64,000 nt of DNA from Calditrichota bacterium. Its GTDB lineage: Bacteria; Calditrichota; Calditrichia; Calditrichales; Calditrichaceae. Shown piece by piece: positions 44,433 to 52,780 of the stretch (its first letter is position 1; every line of letters begins with the position of its first letter). Position numbers and translations under genes: made by a program. Where the stretch lies: assembly GCA_003854985.1 (NCBI GenBank), contig RQOG01000136.1, positions 1-64,000 on the forward strand, given 5' to 3'. Under the pieces are notes generated by a model. It was not told where the DNA came from. It saw only the letters and a list, made by a program, of their open reading frames with translations, and did no database searches.

Positions 44433-46256
44433 ATGAAGAATATTGTAATTTTCCTTACAGTAATATTATTTGTTGCTTGTGACTCCAAAAACGTGGATAT
44501 GAATTTTTACGATGTTCCAGCCTGGTCCCAGAAAGCGATCTGGTATCAAATATTTACGGAAAGATTTTGGAATGGTGATTTGAATAATGATCCTGAATTA
44601 GATGATATGGCCGGAGGTTGGCCGCATTTTAGACCAAAAGAATGGCAAATTCATCCATGGACATCAGACTGGTACAAAATGCAATCCTGGGAAAAAATTA
44701 ACGGAAAAGATTTTTACTGGAATCATGGTTTACGTAGGTATGGCGGCGATATTCAGGGAGTATTAGATCGTCTTGACTATCTTCAGGAATTAGGTATTAC
44801 AGCTATCTATTTTAATCCGTTATTTGAATCTCCCTCATTACATAAATATGATGCTTCATTGTATCATCATATCGATAATAATTTTGGTCCCGATCCTCAG
44901 AGGGATAAAAAAATTTGGGCATTAGAAAATCCGGCTGATCCAAATACTTGGCAATGGACAGCCGCCGACAAATTGTTTCTTAAACTTTTAAAAGAATGTC
45001 ACAATAGAAAAATGCATGTTATTATTGATGGAGTTTTTAATCACGTTGGCTATATGTTCTGGGCATTTCAAGATGTTGTTGAAAAGCAGCAATCCTCAGA
45101 ATACAGTGATTGGTTTATAATAAAAAAATGGGATAATCCCGAAACGAAAGTTAATGAATTTGAATATCTTGGCTGGAATGGAGTTTTAGATTTACCTGAA
45201 TTTAGAGAAGACGAAAATGGTTTAGTTCAGGGACCCGCTAATCATGTATATAATATAATTAAGCGTTGGATGGATCCTAATGGAGATGGCGATCCATCTG
45301 ATGGTATTGATGGATGGCGACTTGATGTGGCCGAAATGGTTAATATTACCTTTTGGAAAAACTTTAGGAAATGGGTAAAAGAATTAAATCCAGAAGCATA
45401 TATTACAGGAGAGGTTTGGTGGCAGGATTGGCCTAGAAATAAAATGTTTAATGCTGCACCTTGGTTACAAGGGGATGTATTTGATGCAGTAATGAATTAT
45501 AGATTTGGAAGAGCTTTAAAGCTTTATTTTCTAAATGAAACAGATAAAATATCAACACAAGCATTTATTGACAGTATTAATACTCTTAGAAATGATTATC
45601 GTAAAGAAAATTTTTATGCATTAATGAATCTAGTTGGCAGCCATGATATGGAACGTATAGCATCTCAGGTGGTTAATCCGGATTTATGGGTTGATCATGG
45701 CGGTAATCCGGCGCAGAATCCGAATTTCAAGGTACGTAAACCCAATGAGGTTGAATTAAAAAAACAAATGCTTATAGTTGGTGTTCAAATGACATTACCA
45801 GGTGCTCCAATGGTTTATTATGGCGATGAAGCCGGAATGTGGGGTGGAGATGATCCTGACTGCAGAAAACCTATGGTTTGGCCTGAATTAAATTATGAAG
45901 ATGAGACGACACATCCGTTAGGTAAGGACAGATCAAAGGACAAAGTCTCATTTAATCATAGTTTGTTTGAATGGTATAAAAAATGTATTAGGATTAGAAA
46001 GAATGAAAGTGCATTAAGTTTAGGCGATTTGGAATTTATTACTCAGAACAATCCAAATATCCTTGTTTACAAAAGAAGTTTTGAAAATTCAGATTTATGG
46101 ATAATCGTTAATAATTCTCATATCAAAGAATATGTTGACTTAAATTTTGTTAATAATTCAAATTTATTAAATCTAATTAATAATGAAGAAATTAATTGCC
46201 CCGAATCTGGAGTGAATATTAGTATAAATAGCTATGATATATTAATTTTAAAATAA
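44433..46256 (+). CDS. GH13 alpha-glucan hydrolase, lipoprotein
   Basis: A lipobox (MKNIVIFLTVILFVAC) makes it an envelope lipoprotein of about 607 residues. The GH13 barrel has YFNPLFESPSLHKYD, IIDGVFNHVG, DGWRLDVAEMV (nucleophile Asp298), YITGEVWW (acid/base Glu327) and LVGSHDMERI (Asp405), and it is of the cyclomaltodextrinase/neopullulanase type. An in-frame TTG at 44406 inside the GH57 gene would extend it, but only the ATG at 44433 gives a proper lipoprotein signal. Likely role: cutting starch fragments, pullulan or cyclodextrins in the periplasm or at the outer membrane. From here on the DNA is visibly richer in A+T. Confidence 0.93.
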   Translation: MKNIVIFLTVILFVACDSKNVDMNFYDVPAWSQKAIWYQIFTERFWNGDLNNDPELDDMAGGWPHFRPKEWQIHPWTSDWYKMQSWEKINGKDFYWNHGLRRYGGDIQGVLDRLDYLQELGITAIYFNPLFESPSLHKYDASLYHHIDNNFGPDPQRDKKIWALENPADPNTWQWTAADKLFLKLLKECHNRKMHVIIDGVFNHVGYMFWAFQDVVEKQQSSEYSDWFIIKKWDNPETKVNEFEYLGWNGVLDLPEFREDENGLVQGPANHVYNIIKRWMDPNGDGDPSDGIDGWRLDVAEMVNITFWKNFRKWVKELNPEAYITGEVWWQDWPRNKMFNAAPWLQGDVFDAVMNYRFGRALKLYFLNETDKISTQAFIDSINTLRNDYRKENFYALMNLVGSHDMERIASQVVNPDLWVDHGGNPAQNPNFKVRKPNEVELKKQMLIVGVQMTLPGAPMVYYGDEAGMWGGDDPDCRKPMVWPELNYEDETTHPLGKDRSKDKVSFNHSLFEWYKKCIRIRKNESALSLGDLEFITQNNPNILVYKRSFENSDLWIIVNNSHIKEYVDLNFVNNSNLLNLINNEEINCPESGVNISINSYDILILK

Positions 46257-46261
46257 ATTTT

Positions 46262-48094
46262 CTATTTTTCCACGTACTTTTTTAGTTGATTTGCTTTAAT
46301 GTGATTTGGATTAATTCGAAATACTTCTGACAATGTGTTTTTCGCCAATTTATTTTCTTTTACTGAAAGATAAGCAACGCTTAATAGATAATATATTTCA
46401 GCCTTACCGGACGCAGATATTTGATTAAATAATTCTCTTGAATTTATCAGCTTCTTAAAAATCGATATTGCCTCATTATATCTTTTTAATGATAAATCAA
46501 TAATCCCAATTTTTGCATAGATGAAAGCTAAATTGGGATTGAGAACTAAAGCTTTCTTATAATAACTATATGCTAATTCCCATTTTGATTGTTTTTCATA
46601 GATTAAAGCGATTTTATAATATGGTTCAGGAAAATCGGGGTATGCTTCTAAAACAATCCTATATTCAGCTTCAGCTAAAGAAAAGTTGTTTTTATTTAAA
46701 AAATAATCGCCTAATCTATAATGGGCTTCATCCCAATACATTCTGCGTTCAACTTTTTCCATAGCAAGCGTAAAAATATAGGGATCGTGACAGGCGGAAA
46801 AATTAAGTTGGACTTTATTATTAAATGGAAAATATCTTAAAAGATTTCTAATTTTAATTTCGCCAATAAGTATATCTAAAGTAGAGTATAATTTTGAATA
46901 ATGTATTTCCATTAGAGAAAGAGAATCTGCTAAGTTAAATTTATTTTTTGCAATAAAAATATATATTGAGTCCAGAAATGATTGAGCTATTAGCTGATAT
47001 CCTTTTTCATTAGGATGCAGATGCTCAAGGAATAATTCGTTTCCGGGAACGCCAACAAATGAATGCGTATTAAATTTCTGTTCAGTATCCACAAATGGGA
47101 TTTTAAATTTTAAACAAGTTTCTTTTATTATTCGATTAATATCGCTTGCAGCACGAAATCGTATTTGATCTAAATCTTTTGCTAATATAAAATTAAGCTT
47201 TGCCTTTTCGAATAAATTATCTTTTAATAAGTTACCAGCTTCTTTATAATTATAGTATGCGCTGTTTTCATCACAACTGTCTGTTACTATTCCAGATAAT
47301 CTTTCTAATGGAACTTGATCACGCAGATTAGAAGTTACAGTTGATATCAACACCGGTATTTTATTGTCTTGTAATATTTTGATAATTTCAATTAAATTAT
47401 TTTCGAATATTTCATGCGTTTTATTATATGTTTTACCATTTATAGGTAAAATATGCTTACCAATTAAGGCAGGCATTAAAACTTGTCCATCTCCTTGATG
47501 ACTATCTTGTAATGATATATTTCTTAGTAATTGGTAAAAACGCAATGTACGAACCCATAGAACAATTTTTAGAAAAAACTGGTTTTGTGTGATATATTCT
47601 GTAGAAGCTGTTCCTAACGCGCCATAAAATTCATTATGCCCCATATATATTAAAACAAGATCAGGTTTTATTGTTTTTAATTGACGGACAAAATCTAACA
47701 CAACAGTACTTCCAATAGCCGACATTCCGAGATTTATCACTTCACTTTTTAATTTTAGATATCTAAGATTCAATTTCTTCTTAATGAAATATGGAAAGTT
47801 AATATTTTCTGCAAAAGGAAATCCAGCAGTTGTCGAGCCCCCAAGACATACAATCCTTAATGTGGAGTTATTTTTATTTACCGGAAATGTTTGCTCGATA
47901 GGTTCTGGAATCGAAATATCTTTCTGGGAAAAATATTTCTTCCCAATATTCTTATTAATTTTCCAATATTGGCCCTGTTGCTCAAAGAGACAAAAGTCTT
48001 CACCTATATTTATAATTCTAAGAAATATCTCAAGCAGAATTAACAAAAAGAAAGGCAATAATATTGACAAAAATCTGAATATTATCTTTTTCAT
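46262..48094 (-). CDS. SGNH-hydrolase-like membrane protein with C-terminal TPR repeats
   Basis: An N-terminal membrane helix (FLSILLPFFLLILLEIFLRII) anchors a GDSL/SGNH hydrolase domain: nucleophile in CLGGSTTAGFPF, the GHNEFYG block, and the Asp/His pair in EHLHPNEKGYQLIA. From about residue 440 on there are four or five TPR-type helix pairs (for example AEYRIVLEAYPDFPEPYYKIALIY). Proteins of this build are known in FCB-group genomes; the acyl substrate is unknown. It is on the opposite strand within the glucan locus, converges on the GH13 gene with 5 bases between stops, and is very AT-rich, so it may be a later insertion. Confidence 0.85.
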   Translation of the reverse strand: MKKIIFRFLSILLPFFLLILLEIFLRIINIGEDFCLFEQQGQYWKINKNIGKKYFSQKDISIPEPIEQTFPVNKNNSTLRIVCLGGSTTAGFPFAENINFPYFIKKKLNLRYLKLKSEVINLGMSAIGSTVVLDFVRQLKTIKPDLVLIYMGHNEFYGALGTASTEYITQNQFFLKIVLWVRTLRFYQLLRNISLQDSHQGDGQVLMPALIGKHILPINGKTYNKTHEIFENNLIEIIKILQDNKIPVLISTVTSNLRDQVPLERLSGIVTDSCDENSAYYNYKEAGNLLKDNLFEKAKLNFILAKDLDQIRFRAASDINRIIKETCLKFKIPFVDTEQKFNTHSFVGVPGNELFLEHLHPNEKGYQLIAQSFLDSIYIFIAKNKFNLADSLSLMEIHYSKLYSTLDILIGEIKIRNLLRYFPFNNKVQLNFSACHDPYIFTLAMEKVERRMYWDEAHYRLGDYFLNKNNFSLAEAEYRIVLEAYPDFPEPYYKIALIYEKQSKWELAYSYYKKALVLNPNLAFIYAKIGIIDLSLKRYNEAISIFKKLINSRELFNQISASGKAEIYYLLSVAYLSVKENKLAKNTLSEVFRINPNHIKANQLKKYVEK

Positions 48095-48192
48095 ATGCTA
48101 TTGAAATCTTCGATTTATCAACCTTTTTAATCTAAAAATATATTCTTAGATATACAAAAGTGAATTAAGAAGGAACTTTTTTGATATTTTTC

Positions 48193-48221
48193 TTGACATT
48201 TAATATTTATTATAGTATAAT
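48193..48221 (+). promoter_or_regulatory. Full-consensus sigma-70 promoter of the TonB-receptor operon
   Basis: TTGACA at 48193-48198, exactly 17 bases, TATAAT at 48216-48221: no mismatch to consensus. Transcription would start near 48228, giving a leader of about 150 bases before the parvulin gene. Confidence 0.88.
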
Positions 48222-48266
48222 TAGTAACTTACTATTGGGTTACGTATATAGAATTTGAGTTACTAA
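48221..48266. promoter_or_regulatory. Operator-like inverted repeat at the transcription start
   Basis: TTAGTAACT (48221-48229) and its exact reverse complement AGTTACTAA (48258-48266). The left arm is itself part of a palindrome, TAGTA-ACT-TACTA (48222-48234), which covers the +1 position. The right arm contains the end of the 13-base element shared with the GH57 leader. Confidence 0.55.
48253..48265 (+). promoter_or_regulatory. Leader element ATTTGAGTTACTA, copy 2
   Basis: Identical over 13 bases to 42246-42258. Located about +26 to +38 from the predicted start, overlapping the right arm of the local inverted repeat. Confidence 0.5.
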
Positions 48267-48380
48267 GTATTCGCAATGTTGCATGAATATTCGTTTCTCA
48301 ATAATAATGATTTATCTATAAGCTGAAAAAGCTGAGTAATCCGGGTAAAAAATTATGTGTGATGAGGAAATTTAACGGAT

Positions 48381-50033
48381 ATGCAAATTTTCAGACTTGT
48401 AATTATCGTCATATTCGTAATAACAATTATATCATGTACAACGGATCAAAATGCAATTGCAACCATGAAAAATGCAACTATTCCGGCTAAAGAGTTTATT
48501 ACAAGATATACGAATTTAGTACAATCAACTGGAATTAAAGATACACGTTCAAGCAGGCTTGAAGCGCTTAAACATTTGATTTCAGAAAAAATTCTTATTG
48601 ATCTGCAGGATAATTCTGAGTATTTAAATCAACCTCATTTTATAGAACAATTAAATCAAATTAAACGAGAAGTATTATTAGCTTTTTATAAGAAAAAAGA
48701 AATTTATAACAAAATTGATATTTCAGAAAATGAGCTTCGAGAAGCCTATGTAAGAATTAATGAAAAAATAAGCGCCAGGCATTTATTTACCCGTTCTGAA
48801 AATGAAGCGTGGGAGTATTATAATTCAATAATGAATGGAGTTACATTTGAACAATTAGCTCCCCTTGTATTTTCTGATGATTCCTTGGCTAATAATGGAG
48901 GTTACCTTGGTTATTTTACCTGGGGTGACATGGAATCCAATTTTGAAGACGCTGTTTTTTCAATGAAACCAGGCGAAATTTCAAAACCGGTACAAACAAG
49001 CTATGGATATAGTATTATTAAAGTAGAAGACCGTTTTAAATCACCGATTCTTACCGAACACCAATATCAAATTAAAAAGGATAAGCTTCGTCGATTAGTT
49101 TTAATACAGAAAATGAAGCAGAATGAAAAAAAATTTATCAATCAGCTTGAAGAAAATCTGAAAATTACTATTAACGATAGCATACTTGAATTGCTATCAG
49201 ATGCATTATCTTCAAAGACTATAGCTTTTTCTTCTTCATCGCATGAAATTTCAAAATTTCAGTATTCAAATGAAATATTAGTTAGATCCTCTTTTAATGA
49301 TTGGACCATAGAAGAAACAATTTTATATTTAAGTGAAATTCCTCTTTCCGCACGGCTTAAAATTAAAAATACTAAATTTCTTAAAGCGGCAATTAAAGGA
49401 CTTGTAATACAAAAGTATCTGTTAAAAGATGCTGAAAAAAAAGGTTATGGTTCCGATGAAGAAGTAGAGGAAATGATAAAAGAATGGAGTAGGACCAAAC
49501 TTTATGAATTGAAAATTAAAAATATTGTTGAATCCTCTTCGATTGATTCTTCTTATATATATGAGTATTACAAAGAACATAAAGCTGAATTTATAACGGA
49601 TGACCTGTATAATATTCAGGAAATTTTATTAGAAACAAAACATGATGCAGATATTATACAATTGAAATTAAAAAATGGCGAAAATTTCGATAATTTGGCC
49701 AAAAAATATTCTATCAGACCAAATGCTGATCATACCTTAGGTATTTCCGGATATTTACCTATTACCCGGTTTGGGATATTAAAAGAAGGAATTAAAAATT
49801 CTGTAATTGGAAAAGTAAATGGGCCATTTAATGTCTCCGGTAATTTTGTGTTTTATAAAGTTCTTGATAATAAAAAGGGCGCAGAGCTGAAATTTCAGGA
49901 AATTAAAGATGGAATTCTGGCGATTTTAAGACAAACTTATCAACGACAACACTTTGATAGTTATTTTAAAAATCTGATAATAGAACATAATGTCAAAATT
50001 GATAGTGCATATTTATTCTCAGTTAAAATATAA
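48381..50033 (+). CDS. Parvulin-type peptidyl-prolyl isomerase lipoprotein (SurA/PrsA-like)
   Basis: A lipobox (VIFVITIISC) predicts a lipoprotein of 550 residues. A SurA-like N-terminal helical part is followed by a clear parvulin domain (ISARHLFTRSENEAWEYY, NGGYLGYFTWGDMESNFEDAVFSMKPGEISKPVQTSYGYSIIKV region). A second, weaker PpiC-like domain lies near residues 405-505 (YNIQEILLETKHDAD to FVFYKVLDNKKG). Such proteins help fold outer-membrane and secreted proteins. It is the first gene of the operon whose next members are a TonB receptor, a large secreted protein and a PorV-like barrel, so it may be a dedicated folding helper for them. Confidence 0.9.
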   Translation: MQIFRLVIIVIFVITIISCTTDQNAIATMKNATIPAKEFITRYTNLVQSTGIKDTRSSRLEALKHLISEKILIDLQDNSEYLNQPHFIEQLNQIKREVLLAFYKKKEIYNKIDISENELREAYVRINEKISARHLFTRSENEAWEYYNSIMNGVTFEQLAPLVFSDDSLANNGGYLGYFTWGDMESNFEDAVFSMKPGEISKPVQTSYGYSIIKVEDRFKSPILTEHQYQIKKDKLRRLVLIQKMKQNEKKFINQLEENLKITINDSILELLSDALSSKTIAFSSSSHEISKFQYSNEILVRSSFNDWTIEETILYLSEIPLSARLKIKNTKFLKAAIKGLVIQKYLLKDAEKKGYGSDEEVEEMIKEWSRTKLYELKIKNIVESSSIDSSYIYEYYKEHKAEFITDDLYNIQEILLETKHDADIIQLKLKNGENFDNLAKKYSIRPNADHTLGISGYLPITRFGILKEGIKNSVIGKVNGPFNVSGNFVFYKVLDNKKGAELKFQEIKDGILAILRQTYQRQHFDSYFKNLIIEHNVKIDSAYLFSVKI

Positions 50034-50060
50034 TTCTGAGCATTAACTAAGGAGTCGCCT

Positions 50061-52760
50061 ATGAATCCAATTACTAAAAAAATATCATTACCTGTACTAT
50101 TAATCCTTGTTTTAATTATAGGATTTTTATTTGCAGGTACATCCGGTAAAATTGCAGGGAAAGTCACGGATAAAGGTAACGGGCAATCGTTACCTGGGGT
50201 GAATGTGATCCTTGAAGGAACTACATTAGGCGCTACGACTGATTTAGACGGATACTATGTTATCTTAAATGTTCCACCTGGAAAATATGATCTTACAGTT
50301 CAATATGTAGGGTATCAGGAACAACGGTTGATAGGTATATCAGTTTCAATAGATCTTACAACAAAACTAGATTTTCAATTGGCTGAAGCAACTCTTGAAA
50401 TGGATGAAGCTATTATTGTTGAAGGCGAGCGTCCCTTGTTACAAAAAGATATTACATCATCCCAATCACTCGTATCGTCAGATGATATTGAAGTTCTTCC
50501 AGTGAATGAAATTAGTGATGTGCTTCAATTACAATCCGGAGTAACCAGGGATGCTGCTGGTGGTTTTCATATCCGGGGAGGTCGTTCGACTGAAATACAA
50601 TACTTGGTTAATGGGGTTTCAATAACTGATGCTTACGATAATTCAGTGGGTCTAGAAATTGATAATTCATCGATACAGGAACTTCAGGTTATCAGCGGAA
50701 CATTTAACGCAGAATACGGTAATGCTATGTCTGGTATCGTTAATACCGTAACTAAAGAAGGATCCTCTGAATTTCATGGATCTTTGATGTCTTATATTGG
50801 AGATTATGTAAGCTCAAATACAGATATTTTTAATAATGTAGACGCGATTAATCCTATTGCGAACGTTCAGACAAATATCAGCGGACCAGTTCCGTTTACA
50901 AACAACAAACTGACTTTCTTCTTATCCGGTCGTTATTCCTATGAAGATGGTTATTATTATGGATATGACAAATATAAACCGGATGGTTCTCCAGGAACCG
51001 GCGATGCAGTTCCATTAAATTGGAGTGAAAGATATCTTGGTCAGGCAAAGTTCGCGATTAACATCATTCCTACAATTAAATTAACTGCGGAAGGCTTAAT
51101 AAGCACAAGCGATTATCAGGATTATGACCATGATTTGAAATATGTCCCCGATGGTATAACAAATAAATTTTTTGATAATATCAGCGGTAATGTAATGATA
51201 ACCCATACGCTATCAAATGTTTCTTTTTATACACTGCAGGGGGCATATTATCAAAGAGATTTCGAAGAATACCTATATGAAAATCCATTTGATTCACGAT
51301 ATATTCATCCGGATTCCATGTATAATACTTCGGATCAGGTTAATAATTATGCGTTTAGAATAAAAGGGAACCGATTAAACAGATTTGAAAGAAGCACTAA
51401 AACATTTTCTGGTAAATTTGATTTTACAAGTCAGATCACTCCCGCGCATCTAATTAAATTTGGATTAGAAGGTAAATACCATGAATTAAATGTTGACGGA
51501 TATGCACTTCAAATACCTGATGACCATTTAGAAGGCGAGCCCTTTATTCCGGAAATTCCCGAACCATGGGAACTGTCAAGAAATATTTTTAAAAGAGATC
51601 CTTATGAATTGGCGTTTTATCTTCAGGATAAAATTGAACTGGATAATGTTATAATTAATATCGGTATGCGCATGGATTATTTTTATCCTAATGCGGATGT
51701 AATTGCGAATACTACAGATCCAAATATAAACACGCCTCTTCGTTCCTGGTTGGATTCATTAACTGTTGAAGAAAGAAGGCCTTATTTTTACAAGGACGCA
51801 AAGGCAAAATGGCAAGTCAGTCCAAGATTTGGAATAGCCTATCCCATTTCAGAAACGGGTGTAATACATTTCTCCTATGGGCATTTCCTACAAATTCCGA
51901 CTTTTCAGTATCTATATAATAGAAGTGATTATAAAGTTCCTTTAACTGGGTCACCTGGAGAAGTATTCGGCAATCCGGATCTTGAGCCACAAAAAACAGT
52001 GCAGTATGAAATAGGATTTAAGCAAGAATTCGGAGGGATTTTTTTAATTGATGTAACCGGTTTTTATAAAGATATCCGTGACTGGATTTCATCGGCAGTT
52101 TATACGACTACAAATAATGTGGCTTATTCATTATATATCAATAATGATTATGCTAATGTAAAAGGTATAACACTAAATTTTAAGAAAAAAATGAGTAATT
52201 ATTATGCTTTTGATTTAAACTATACCTTCCAATTTTCAGAAGGAAGTAATTCATCACCTGAGGAAGCTTTTAACAGGGACCGGTCAAATGATGCGCCCGC
52301 GATATTTTTACTACCAACAGACTGGGATCAGAGACATTTGATAAATTTTGCCTTTACTCTCGGTGGAGAACAATGGGGATCGACTCTATTGGCCAGGACA
52401 GGAACGGGTTTGCCATATACTCCTTCGATTACTCAGTATACATCAGACCGTGGCATTTCATCTGGTCTTCAAAGAAACAGTCGACGGAGACCAAATCAAA
52501 TTACATTTGATTTTAATGTGTATAAATTATTTCAGCTTAACGAATTTGGGGTAAAACTATTTGCCAAAATATTTAATTTGTTTGATACCAAAAATGTAGT
52601 AAATGTATACGGAGATAGTGGAAAACCTGATTATACTTCGGATGCAAATGGCGTAGAATATGATCCAAGAAGACCAAACACTATTCAGGAATTTGTAACA
52701 AGACCATATCATTGGGCTGCTCCCAGACAAATACAACTGGGCGCTGAATTAATATTTTAA
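50061..52760 (+). CDS. SusC-like TonB-dependent receptor
   Basis: 899 residues. The signal peptide is followed by a carboxypeptidase-regulatory-like domain (IAGKVTDKGNGQSLPGVNV to VQYVGYQEQ), as in SusC-type receptors. Next is a TonB plug (about 130-235; GFHIRGGRSTEIQYLVNGV, EYGNAMSGIVNTVTKEG) and a 22-strand-type barrel ending in an aromatic residue (IQLGAELIF), typical of outer-membrane proteins. CTAAGGAGTCGCCT precedes the ATG. The substrate is not encoded in the sequence itself; its setting among glucan enzymes and a starch-binding-like protein suggests maltodextrin uptake. The gene after it is not SusD but a much larger secreted protein. Confidence 0.93.
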   Translation: MNPITKKISLPVLLILVLIIGFLFAGTSGKIAGKVTDKGNGQSLPGVNVILEGTTLGATTDLDGYYVILNVPPGKYDLTVQYVGYQEQRLIGISVSIDLTTKLDFQLAEATLEMDEAIIVEGERPLLQKDITSSQSLVSSDDIEVLPVNEISDVLQLQSGVTRDAAGGFHIRGGRSTEIQYLVNGVSITDAYDNSVGLEIDNSSIQELQVISGTFNAEYGNAMSGIVNTVTKEGSSEFHGSLMSYIGDYVSSNTDIFNNVDAINPIANVQTNISGPVPFTNNKLTFFLSGRYSYEDGYYYGYDKYKPDGSPGTGDAVPLNWSERYLGQAKFAINIIPTIKLTAEGLISTSDYQDYDHDLKYVPDGITNKFFDNISGNVMITHTLSNVSFYTLQGAYYQRDFEEYLYENPFDSRYIHPDSMYNTSDQVNNYAFRIKGNRLNRFERSTKTFSGKFDFTSQITPAHLIKFGLEGKYHELNVDGYALQIPDDHLEGEPFIPEIPEPWELSRNIFKRDPYELAFYLQDKIELDNVIINIGMRMDYFYPNADVIANTTDPNINTPLRSWLDSLTVEERRPYFYKDAKAKWQVSPRFGIAYPISETGVIHFSYGHFLQIPTFQYLYNRSDYKVPLTGSPGEVFGNPDLEPQKTVQYEIGFKQEFGGIFLIDVTGFYKDIRDWISSAVYTTTNNVAYSLYINNDYANVKGITLNFKKKMSNYYAFDLNYTFQFSEGSNSSPEEAFNRDRSNDAPAIFLLPTDWDQRHLINFAFTLGGEQWGSTLLARTGTGLPYTPSITQYTSDRGISSGLQRNSRRRPNQITFDFNVYKLFQLNEFGVKLFAKIFNLFDTKNVVNVYGDSGKPDYTSDANGVEYDPRRPNTIQEFVTRPYHWAAPRQIQLGAELIF

Positions 52761-52780
52761 TTATAAAAGGAGCAGGATAG

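Noticed and set aside
48228-48380. A riboswitch in the 150-base leader of the parvulin gene
   Set aside because: I compared it by eye to the c-di-GMP class I core and found no matching conserved bases; only the operator-like dyad is supported.
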